A stretch of DNA of 64,000 nt. It comes from Achromobacter animicus. GTDB lineage: Bacteria > Pseudomonadota > Gammaproteobacteria > Burkholderiales > Burkholderiaceae_B. The stretch covers positions 372,001 to 436,000 of the forward strand of contig NZ_CADIJM010000002.1 in the NCBI RefSeq assembly GCF_902859585.1. Reading direction: 5' to 3'. Position numbers and translations under genes: made by a program. The notes below the pieces were generated by a model. That model was not told where the DNA came from. It made no database searches and saw nothing but the letters and a program-made list of their open reading frames with translations. Shown piece by piece: positions 41,235 to 49,214 of this stretch. The stretch's first letter is position 1. Each line of letters starts with the position of its first letter.

Positions 41235-42413
41235 CTATAGCGCTTTGACCAGACGCCAGGTGACTATTTGGCCGTTCACTTCCGGCAAGAGATCGTTGTG
41301 CATGAAGGTCTGCCTGCCTTGAGAAGGATCCTCCTCGCAGATCCAGATGCCAGGCCACGGACAAGGTGTGCCCGAGGGCATACGGAGGAAGTGACGCTCG
41401 TCTGCTTTAACGTTGCCCGCCTCGTCGATTACGGCCTTGATTTCCTGCGGCGTATCGAAGCGGCGCAGCCAGAGGTTGCTGGTCAGCGGATTGAAGCGAA
41501 CCTCGCCGGCGATGGAGCCGTAGTGGAGTGATCCGATGTCTTGCACGCGCAATGAACGGATGGCGTTGTTGACTTTCACGTAGAGTTCGGGAGTGGGGTC
41601 TGTCTCGGCTTTGCCTAGCGCGGGCCAATCGCCTGCGCGGATGGCGGTGCCCCATTCGTAGGGGAGAAGGGCGATGCGTTCGTCGTTGAGCTTGGTCTTC
41701 AGTTCTTCCGGCGTGCCCAACGTGGCAATCCAGTGGTGGGCGAGGAAGGTGTACCAGTTGAGATTGGAATAGCCGTCGCGCCATGCTTCATTTCCCGTGG
41801 GGGTGCAAAGGTCAACGCCTCTGTACGCCCAGGCTGTTTCGTACTCGATGGTCTGGTAGTCCCCCCAGTTGTGGCATTCCTGAATACCTAGTCCGGCAGC
41901 GCCGTGGAGTGGGCGGAGCAACGCGCAGCATTTCAGCAAGAAGCTCTCAAACCGGGCTTTCCCGTCACCATGGATTTCTTCCACAGGCAGGTAGAACCGG
42001 ACAGTGGTAAATGTTTTGTGAATCTGTTCGAACCAGCCTTCTGGAGAAAAGACGCCAAACATGTAATCACTGGCATGCCCCAGACTTAGTTGAGACATGC
42101 ACTTGAACTCGACGGCGTTCATTGGGGAGGTCTTCAAAACGTAGTCCCGATAGGCGTCAAAGTTCATCTTGGAGAAGGGGCGAATTATCATCCGCTTGTC
42201 TTCTCTGTATCCCCCCTTCAACTTATCGCCATAGAGGTCGTGGTAAAGGGAGAAAGCGTCCGCAATGCCTTTGCGACGAACTGGGATATACGCGTCGATA
42301 AGATGAAAGACCGCAACAATTCCCACCTGCTGCACTGGAAGGGTTTTGTCGTCTTCATCCATGAAGGTGAAGAACCAGCGCTCGGCGTCGAACGCGCTAA
42401 AGAAATCGGTCAT
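41235..42413 (-). CDS. DUF3396-type T6SS immunity protein, copy 1
   Basis: A 392-residue protein of the type VI immunity (DUF3396) class, starting MTDFFSAFDAERWFF. It overlaps the effector stop by 4 bp (ATGA), so the two are coupled. It would neutralise the VRR-NUC nuclease encoded upstream. Compared with copy 2 at 43829, the N-terminal 225 residues differ at many places, while the last 165 (from WIATLGTPEELKTKL) are nearly identical. This suggests that the N-terminal half sets specificity. Confidence 0.8.
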   Translation of the reverse strand: MTDFFSAFDAERWFFTFMDEDDKTLPVQQVGIVAVFHLIDAYIPVRRKGIADAFSLYHDLYGDKLKGGYREDKRMIIRPFSKMNFDAYRDYVLKTSPMNAVEFKCMSQLSLGHASDYMFGVFSPEGWFEQIHKTFTTVRFYLPVEEIHGDGKARFESFLLKCCALLRPLHGAAGLGIQECHNWGDYQTIEYETAWAYRGVDLCTPTGNEAWRDGYSNLNWYTFLAHHWIATLGTPEELKTKLNDERIALLPYEWGTAIRAGDWPALGKAETDPTPELYVKVNNAIRSLRVQDIGSLHYGSIAGEVRFNPLTSNLWLRRFDTPQEIKAVIDEAGNVKADERHFLRMPSGTPCPWPGIWICEEDPSQGRQTFMHNDLLPEVNGQIVTWRLVKAL

Positions 42414-43738
42414 TGTTTTGTCTCCGGCGCATCGGGCCAGAACAGATACAGTTGCTCCGTGCGCGGTTGATGACGTTGGCTGGCCTCCCACACTTGGTAG
42501 GCCTTCCATTGGCGTTGAAGTTCAGGAGACAGTACAGGCTCGGAGCTCCCGTCATCCGACTTCGCATAGGCCACTGTCGCTCCTGCCGTTCCCGTCCCGC
42601 CTGTGAAACGCGCCCAGGAAAGAAGGCGGCCGTAATGCACGACTCGAGGTCCGGCGCGCGCCGCCAAGGTTGTTCCGGATACTGCGGCGCTGCCTCCAGC
42701 AACGGTGGCCATGCCAGCGCCGATGCCCGTGGCGCCTACGATGACGAACGGTCCCACAAGCGACATTTCAATCTGTCCGCGAGCCCGTGCCGCCTGTGCG
42801 GCTGCCTCTCGCATGCCTGGACTGGCGCTTATAACAGGGGTTCCAGGCGGAGGCGGCCTGACTTCAAGAACCTGCCGGGCCGCCTGATGCTCGGCGTCAA
42901 TCAGGCCAACGACCAAACCGTGCGGATCGGCCGAAGCTCGCAGGGGAAGGGACATGACCTGCGATACAGGTTTGTAGACGGGTTCTTGCTGCGCAGCGGT
43001 CATCCACTCGCGACGCTGACGCCTGTCCGCTCTGTCACAACGGTCATTGTTCAGCAATCGAAACTTGAGTCTGTCGCCCGCGATTCTCTCGTAGGCCTTC
43101 TGCTGTCTATCCGAAAGCGCGTCGCCGCCGAACTTCATTTCAATTACGCTGGTGAGATTAGGTTGGCTGTATTGCGGCGCTCCCCCCATCGTGTGATCGG
43201 TGACTCTCACAACATCGGGAATTCGCAAGTTCCCCAAGTTCTCCGACTCGACATCCTGCCAAATCCCTTTTTCGACGTTTGAAGGTGAAGGCACCGGAAC
43301 CATCTCCTCCAACTCATGCAGACTCAACAGGTCCACCACCACCTCGACACTGCTGTACTGAGGAAATTGCCGGCTGCTGATCCGCTTGTATTGAGACAGC
43401 GGAAAGGAACTCGGCCGATGCGGTTGCCTTTTGCTCATGATCGGCGCCGGTGGCGTCTTCGTCATGTCGTAGCCGACTTCGGCGCAGTAAGGCCAGCGAT
43501 ACTCAAAGAGCTCGTTATCCGCCCGGATCATCAGTGCCACCGTGCGTTGATACATGGGCGCTTCGTCGTTGGCACGCCGGTACGGATTGGCGCTGGCATA
43601 GCGCGCCTTTTCGCACAGGTACCAAAGGTCAAGCGGGTTGGTCACGGGCAGCACCTGACCTGATGCGTCAGGTTTGGTCGAGCCTCTGGTGCTGCCCCCG
43701 GGATTCTTCGGCCCGGTACGTACATGCTGGGTGGCCAT
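42410..43738 (-). CDS. VRR-NUC type VI effector nuclease, copy 1
   Basis: A 442-residue protein. The start (GPKNPGGSTRGS, PVTNPLDLWYLCEKARYASANPYRR) is shared with copy 2. The VRR-NUC catalytic core is visible: Asp175 in IPDVV, Glu200 and Lys202 in VIEMK, and Gln212 (DRQQ). The region about 330-380 is hydrophobic and Gly-rich (VGPFVIVGATGIGAGMATVAGG), perhaps for membrane passage. The ending LYLFWPDAPETKQ matches copy 2. Salmonella TseV toxins are a known precedent for VRR-NUC effectors with DUF3396-type immunity. Confidence 0.85.
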   Translation of the reverse strand: MATQHVRTGPKNPGGSTRGSTKPDASGQVLPVTNPLDLWYLCEKARYASANPYRRANDEAPMYQRTVALMIRADNELFEYRWPYCAEVGYDMTKTPPAPIMSKRQPHRPSSFPLSQYKRISSRQFPQYSSVEVVVDLLSLHELEEMVPVPSPSNVEKGIWQDVESENLGNLRIPDVVRVTDHTMGGAPQYSQPNLTSVIEMKFGGDALSDRQQKAYERIAGDRLKFRLLNNDRCDRADRRQRREWMTAAQQEPVYKPVSQVMSLPLRASADPHGLVVGLIDAEHQAARQVLEVRPPPPGTPVISASPGMREAAAQAARARGQIEMSLVGPFVIVGATGIGAGMATVAGGSAAVSGTTLAARAGPRVVHYGRLLSWARFTGGTGTAGATVAYAKSDDGSSEPVLSPELQRQWKAYQVWEASQRHQPRTEQLYLFWPDAPETKQ

Positions 43739-43828
43739 GGTTAAGCCTTTCTCCTCGATGGGGTTGCGGGTGACTTGGGCAGCGCTATGCTTGTCGGTAC
43801 GCTGACGCACAGACGAGAAGCTGACCCG
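43739..43828 (-). other. 90-bp spacer between the two effector-immunity pairs
   Basis: No gene. The junction between copies falls here; it would show any recombination scar, but nothing like a target-site duplication or IS end is seen. Confidence 0.5.
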
Positions 43829-45007
43829 CTACAACGCTTTGATCAGACGCCAGGTAACTACCTGCCCGTTCACTTCCGGCAAGAGATCGTTGTGCATGAA
43901 GGTCTGCCTGCCTTGAGAAGGATCCTCTTCGCAGATCCAGATGCCGGGCCATGGGCAGGGTGAGCCGGAGAGCATGCGCAGGAAGTGCCGTTCGTTTGTT
44001 TTGACGTTGCCTGCCTCGTCGATTACGGCCTTGATTTCCTGCGGCGTATCGAAGCGGCGCAGCCAGAGGTTGCTGGTCAGCGGATTGAAGCGAATCTCGC
44101 CGGCGATGGAGCCGTAGTGGAGTGATCCGATGTCTTGCACGCGCAATGAGCGGATGGCGTTGTTGACCTTTACGTAGAGTTCGGGAGTGGGGTCTGTCTC
44201 GGCTTTGCCTAGCGCGGGCCAATCACCAGCGCGGATGGCCGTGCCCCATTCGTAGGGGATAAGGGCGATGCGTTCGTCGTTGAGCTTGGTCTTCAGTTCT
44301 TCCGGCGTGCCCAACGTGGCAATCCAGTGGTGGGCAAGGAAGGTGTGCCAGTTGAGATTCTGGTAGCCCTGGCGCAAGTTTTTCTCTCCGGTCGGTCCGC
44401 AGACGTCTACCCCTCGGTATGCCCAGGCCGTTTCGTGTTCAAGGGTCTGGTAGTCCTCCCAATCGTGGCATTCCTGAATCCCGAGTCCGGCCGCGCCATG
44501 GAGAGGACGAAGCAATGCACAGCACTGCAACAAGAAAGCCTCGAACCGTGCTTTCCCTTCTCCCGCAAGCTCTTCTACGGGCAAATACGCCCTTACCGTG
44601 GTGAGAGGTTTGTGAACTTGCTCATACCATCCGGCAGGAGAATAGACCCCAAACATATAGTCACTGACATGGCCGAGACTTAACTTGGACATACATTTGA
44701 ACTCGACGACTCCCATGGGACTCGTGTCCACGATGTAGTCTCGATAGGCCTCAGAGTCCATTTTGGCGAAGGGCCGGACGATCATGCGCTTATCTTCGCG
44801 ATAACCGCCCTTGAGTTTGTCGCCATAGAGCTCGTAGTAGAGCGAGAATGCCTCCGCGATGCCTTTGCGGCGAACCGGTAGATAGGCGTCAACGAGATGG
44901 AAGATGGCAACGATGCCGACTTGTTGGACCAGTAGTGTGTTGTCGTCCTCATCCGCAAAGGTGAAGTACCAGCGTTCGGCATCGAACTCTTTGAAAAAAT
45001 CGGTCAT
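43829..45007 (-). CDS. DUF3396-type T6SS immunity protein, copy 2
   Basis: A 392-residue paralog of the product at 41235, with exactly the same length. N-terminal region MTDFFKEFDAERWYFTFADEDDN diverges; the C-terminal region matches copy 1 almost exactly, including LPEVNGQVVTWRLIKAL. It starts in an ATGA overlap with the effector at 45004. See the repeat entry for the mosaic pattern. Confidence 0.8.
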   Translation of the reverse strand: MTDFFKEFDAERWYFTFADEDDNTLLVQQVGIVAIFHLVDAYLPVRRKGIAEAFSLYYELYGDKLKGGYREDKRMIVRPFAKMDSEAYRDYIVDTSPMGVVEFKCMSKLSLGHVSDYMFGVYSPAGWYEQVHKPLTTVRAYLPVEELAGEGKARFEAFLLQCCALLRPLHGAAGLGIQECHDWEDYQTLEHETAWAYRGVDVCGPTGEKNLRQGYQNLNWHTFLAHHWIATLGTPEELKTKLNDERIALIPYEWGTAIRAGDWPALGKAETDPTPELYVKVNNAIRSLRVQDIGSLHYGSIAGEIRFNPLTSNLWLRRFDTPQEIKAVIDEAGNVKTNERHFLRMLSGSPCPWPGIWICEEDPSQGRQTFMHNDLLPEVNGQVVTWRLIKAL

Positions 45008-46332
45008 TTTTTTGTCTCCGGGGCGTCGGGCCAGAACAGATACAGCTGTTCCGTGCGCGGCTGGTATCTTTGGCTGGCTTCCCATTCCTGATAGGCCTGC
45101 CATTGGCGTTGAACTTCGGGAGTCAGTACTGGCGCTGAGCTTCCGTCTCCAGATCGTGCGTAGGCCATACTGGCTCCAGCTGAACCAGTTCCTCCGATGA
45201 GACGGCCCCAGCCGACAAGGCGGCCGTAGTGAACCATTCTTAGGCCGGCGCTTGCAGTCAGCGTTGAACTGGGAATCGCTGCACTGCCTCCAGCAACCGT
45301 TGCCATGCCGGCGCTGATAGCTGCCGCGCCTACAAATAAGAACGGGGCGGCAAGCGATATTTCGATTTGCGCTCGCGCCTGAGCGGCCCGCCGATTGGCC
45401 TCTCGAATGTCGGGGCCGGCGCTCATCACAGGGGTTCCCGGAGGCGGCGGACCGACTTCAAGGATGTGCCGTGCAGCTTGGTGTTCGGCATCAATCAGCC
45501 CAACGACCAACCTGTGAGGATCCGCCGCAGCTCTCAATGGGAGCGACATGACCTGTGATACGGGCTTGTAGACCGGTTCGTTTTGGGCAGCGGTCATCCA
45601 TTCGCGACGCTGGCGCTTGTCGGCTCTGTTGCATCGATCCGTATGAAGCAAGCGGAACTTATCGCTGGTGCCAGCAATATCTCGGTATGCTCTTCTTTGG
45701 TCATCAGCGAGCGAGTCTTTCCCAAACTTCATTTCGATCACACCGGCCAGATTCGGCTGACTATATTGAGGCGCACCTCCCATCGTGTGGTTGACGACCC
45801 GAACAACGTCGGGAATACGCATCGGGCTTGTCGGCGGTTTCTGAATATCCTGCCAAATTCCGCTTTCGACAGCTGGAGGTAACGGCACCGGAATTATTTG
45901 CTCTAGCTCCTCCAGCCCCAACAGGTCCACCACCACCTCAACACTGCTGTACTGAGGAAACTGCCGGCTGCTGATCCGCTTGTATTGAGACAACGGAAAA
46001 GAACTCGGCCGATGCGGATGTTTCCTGCTCATGATCGGCGCCGGTGGCGTCTTCGTCATGTCGTAGCCGACTTCGGCGCAGTAAGGCCAGCGATACTCAA
46101 AGAGCTCGTTGTCCGCCCGGATCATCAGCGCGACCGTGCGTTGATACATGGGCGCGCCATTGCCTGACCGCCTGTACGGATTAGCGCTGGCATATCGCGC
46201 TTTCTCGCACAGATACCAAAGGTCGAGGGGATTAGTTACGGGCAGCACCTTCCCCGAAGCGTCAGGTCTGGTGGATCCTCTGGTGCTACCCCCGGGATTC
46301 TTCGGCCCGGGTCGTGCAGTTTGGTTGGCCAT
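45004..46332 (-). CDS. VRR-NUC type VI effector nuclease, copy 2
   Basis: A 442-residue paralog of the product at 42410, the same length. Its core keeps IPDVV, VIEMK and DDQ at the same spacing (FGKDSLADDQRRAY), so it should be active. Residues about 138-170 and many in the second half differ. It starts 15 bp after vgrG stops, so it is the first cargo gene of the unit and is likely loaded on VgrG through its C-terminal extension or PAAR. Confidence 0.85.
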   Translation of the reverse strand: MANQTARPGPKNPGGSTRGSTRPDASGKVLPVTNPLDLWYLCEKARYASANPYRRSGNGAPMYQRTVALMIRADNELFEYRWPYCAEVGYDMTKTPPAPIMSRKHPHRPSSFPLSQYKRISSRQFPQYSSVEVVVDLLGLEELEQIIPVPLPPAVESGIWQDIQKPPTSPMRIPDVVRVVNHTMGGAPQYSQPNLAGVIEMKFGKDSLADDQRRAYRDIAGTSDKFRLLHTDRCNRADKRQRREWMTAAQNEPVYKPVSQVMSLPLRAAADPHRLVVGLIDAEHQAARHILEVGPPPPGTPVMSAGPDIREANRRAAQARAQIEISLAAPFLFVGAAAISAGMATVAGGSAAIPSSTLTASAGLRMVHYGRLVGWGRLIGGTGSAGASMAYARSGDGSSAPVLTPEVQRQWQAYQEWEASQRYQPRTEQLYLFWPDAPETKK

Positions 46333-46347
46333 GATTCAGCCTGGCTC

Positions 46348-48948
46348 CTAGTTGGGATTGCGAAGAAAATCCAGCGAATAGCTGCCACCGCCATCCCAAT
46401 AGCTGGCTTCCAGATGCAAGAGATCGTCAGGGTCCGGTATTGCCGAAGCCTCCAGAGGTTCTCTTGCGTCGCTGGTGATGACCTGCGTACGGCCTTGCGC
46501 GTCGGTCCGTCCGCGCACGATGTCGCCGCTGGCGCGGACGATCTCGTACGCGTGATCCGGCAGGATTCTGTTCGTGCTGGCGTCGCGCAGCACGAAGAAC
46601 TCTTCAAACGGCCCGGGCCGGCCAGAGAATTGGCCCAGCGTGGGCACCATCGTTCCCGGTCCGGTCAAGTTATGGTCCGTTGCCTTGACGGTGAAGACGC
46701 CGGGCATACCCATCTCGATGTTGCCGCCCGCCATCTTGATATAGGCGCCGCCGCACAACAGGGTGATGTGTTCTTCGGCGGATACCGTGACATGGTTGTT
46801 GTTGGCGCGAACCTCCACGCTCTTGTCGGCATCGATACGGATGGCGTTGTGTTGCGCCTGCAAGAGCAGCTGGCCGGTATGCGCGATGTGGCGCATGTCT
46901 CCCCGTTGCGCGAACGTGCCCAGGCCATTGCCGGCGTTGACGACCACGCGTTCACCGGCTGTCAGTTGCAGGTTTGCGTGGGCGACGGCATCCAGATGCT
47001 CGCCCGCGCCCAACGCGATGGAGAGGGGCGTTCCGGCCGCGATGCCGGCGGGGGCGGAGAGCGCTATGACAGGCGCCGCGCCTTCGCCTGTGCCGCGGGT
47101 CTGGTCGTTGGCGCCATGGCCCAGGTCTCGCACCAATGCGGTCAGGTCCCGGCGGGGCTCGGCGTCGTGCGGGGCTCCTTGATGTTCACTGGCGTAGTTG
47201 CCCAGGCTGCGGGCAAGTTGTAGCGCTGCCTCCAGGACGGCCACGATTTCGTCGCGGTCGAGTTGGCCGCCCTGGGCGTTGGCTTGCGCTTCCGTGGTCA
47301 ACAGCAGGCCTTGCGCTGCGCGCAGCGTCCCGTGCAAGTCGGTGCGCAGTTCGAAGCCTTCGCCGCGGGGCGCGCCGCCACTCGGACGCGGATGGGTGAG
47401 GTAACCCAGGTGCAGGTGGCTTGCGCCATGATCGTTCATCAGGGCGGCGCTGATTTGGGATGGCGTGTCATCCAGGCGCAGTTCGCTGGCCCGCTTGCCC
47501 TTGTGCTCCTTGCTCTTGACGGTTGCGAGGTCTTTGAACTTGGGAAGTTCGTAGGGCGGCAACTGCAGGCGGTTGTAGACGCGGCCGGTGATCACAGGCT
47601 GGTCCGGATCGCCGTCGAAGTACGAGACGATGACTTCCTGGCCGACGCGTGGAATGGCCATGTGCCCCCAGGTGGCGCCGGCGATGTTCTGGGAGACACG
47701 AATCCAGCAGGAGCTGAACCCATCATGTTTGCCCACGCGGTCCCAGGGAAACTGGACCTTCACGCGTCCATATTCGTCGGTATGGATTTCTTCGTTGGGT
47801 GGACCGACCACCACGGCGTTCTGCGGGCCATCGATGCGAGGCCGGGGCAGCGGCTCGGCGCGCCATTCGGCATCGTCCGGGACCAGTTCGGCTTCGTAGC
47901 GGTAATGCGTACCCGACTTCGCCTCAGCGCTTTCCTCAGCCTGGCTGGTGTGCTGCCTGCCCCGGTGGACGATGCGTACGGGGCGCCAGCCGCGATTCAT
48001 GTCTTCGCGTGGATGACCGGCCAGCGTGAATGAAATGCCCGGCTGCAAGCGGGGATCGTCGCCTTCGACCAGCGCAATGCGCGCATCACGGCGATGGCCG
48101 CGCAGGCGGTTCTCGGCAAAGGGCTTGCCGGCTTCGTCGAACTTGGCGCGCGCCGGATAGTCGTAGCGCTCGTAGCGGCGGCCCTGGTGGTTCAGGTCTT
48201 GCCCGTCGCGGCTGTGCTGGTGCGCGTATTGCGGATGGTGGAAGGTGTAGTCGCGCTGCGTCTGGCGCGCGGTGCGCACGTTTTCGGTGTACGCGAAGCG
48301 GCGCAGTGCGGGCTGCGGCTGATCGCCGCCGGGTGTGGGGTTGTACTGGACCGGTTCGTCGCCCACGCGGCCATGGATGAACAGGCGGTCGCTGTGGACC
48401 AGCCGATGGCCTTCGGGGCTGTGGCGGAAGGAATAGAAGAAGCCTTCCTCGCGCATGATGCGCTCGACGAAGTGGTAGTCGGTGTCGCCGGCCTGCACGC
48501 AGTACTCGCGGGCCTGGTGCTCGGTGGTGTTGCGCTGCTCGTAGTCTTGAGTCAGACCATGCGCTTTGAGCACCGCTTCGGCGATCTGCGGGACCGTGAC
48601 GGCCTGAAAGATGCGCCAGTCGGCACTGAGTTTCAGGCGCGCCAGCCGCGGCTCGACGACTGCGCGATAGCGGGTGCGGCGAAAGCCTGTGTCGCCCTGG
48701 ACAAATGAAGACACCGCGCCATGCACGTACCGCGCCGGGGTGTCGCCATGCCAGAGAGTGAGCAGCGCGGCGCGGTCCAGCACCTGGGCGAAGTCGATGG
48801 CGGCGTTGCTGCTGGCCAGTTCCACTTCAAGCAGGAAGGTCTCGGACAGGCCTTCTTGCAGGGTGAATTCGACGACCTCAAAGGATTCGTCGCCGACGGA
48901 GAACGTGAAGCGAAGATCGGATTGGATAGGTATGACGTGCTCCCGCAA
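46348..48948 (-). CDS. vgrG: VgrG spike protein with DUF2345 and C-terminal extension
   Basis: An 866-residue trimeric spike. N-terminal gp27-like domain (about 1-370, FEVVEFTLQEGLSETFLLEVE, MREEGFFYSF), gp5-like OB fold (about 395-480, NEEIHTDEYGRVKVQFPWDR), DUF2345 domain (about 640-770, ALGAGEHLDAVAHANLQLTAG, VSAEEHITLLCGGAYIKM), and about 80 final residues (FFVLRDASTNRILPDHAYE, IVRGRTDAQGRTQVITSDA) that look like a transthyretin-type adaptor holding cargo. It heads the cluster and no other T6SS core gene is seen, so it is a satellite vgrG. Confidence 0.92.
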   Translation of the reverse strand: MREHVIPIQSDLRFTFSVGDESFEVVEFTLQEGLSETFLLEVELASSNAAIDFAQVLDRAALLTLWHGDTPARYVHGAVSSFVQGDTGFRRTRYRAVVEPRLARLKLSADWRIFQAVTVPQIAEAVLKAHGLTQDYEQRNTTEHQAREYCVQAGDTDYHFVERIMREEGFFYSFRHSPEGHRLVHSDRLFIHGRVGDEPVQYNPTPGGDQPQPALRRFAYTENVRTARQTQRDYTFHHPQYAHQHSRDGQDLNHQGRRYERYDYPARAKFDEAGKPFAENRLRGHRRDARIALVEGDDPRLQPGISFTLAGHPREDMNRGWRPVRIVHRGRQHTSQAEESAEAKSGTHYRYEAELVPDDAEWRAEPLPRPRIDGPQNAVVVGPPNEEIHTDEYGRVKVQFPWDRVGKHDGFSSCWIRVSQNIAGATWGHMAIPRVGQEVIVSYFDGDPDQPVITGRVYNRLQLPPYELPKFKDLATVKSKEHKGKRASELRLDDTPSQISAALMNDHGASHLHLGYLTHPRPSGGAPRGEGFELRTDLHGTLRAAQGLLLTTEAQANAQGGQLDRDEIVAVLEAALQLARSLGNYASEHQGAPHDAEPRRDLTALVRDLGHGANDQTRGTGEGAAPVIALSAPAGIAAGTPLSIALGAGEHLDAVAHANLQLTAGERVVVNAGNGLGTFAQRGDMRHIAHTGQLLLQAQHNAIRIDADKSVEVRANNNHVTVSAEEHITLLCGGAYIKMAGGNIEMGMPGVFTVKATDHNLTGPGTMVPTLGQFSGRPGPFEEFFVLRDASTNRILPDHAYEIVRASGDIVRGRTDAQGRTQVITSDAREPLEASAIPDPDDLLHLEASYWDGGGSYSLDFLRNPN

Positions 48949-49214
48949 CGACAGACCTTTCCCTGCAACGGTGAGCGTCAGGTCCGCCTATAGGCAAGCG
49001 TCCGCCGCAATCGGAGAATTGCAATGGACTCGCATGGCATGCGCTTCCATTTCGTCATACCGGCCAATTTCTGGGTATCGAACCGTTCTTATATTTGTCG
49101 GCAAGGGCGCTGAAAACGCGCGGAAACAGCCGGGCGCGATGGTGTCGGCCCGGATCTGCAACGTGCCATTGCATGATGCGTGTTCGACGCGGACGTGCAG
49201 CCCCTAGCTCACCG
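48949..49214. other. Region upstream of vgrG
   Basis: A 266-bp gap between the histidine kinase 3' end and vgrG, both read leftward. It should contain the vgrG promoter; I see no reliable element. Confidence 0.35.

Larger units (their letters stand above)
41235..46332. repeat. Tandem duplication of an effector-immunity pair, period 2594 bp
   Basis: Starts and stops of both gene types are displaced by exactly 2594 bp: effector starts 43738 and 46332, effector stops 42410 and 45004, immunity starts 42413 and 45007, immunity stops 41235 and 43829. No net indel has occurred. The effector N-terminal third and the immunity C-terminal third are near identical; the stretch between is diverged. Confidence 0.9.
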
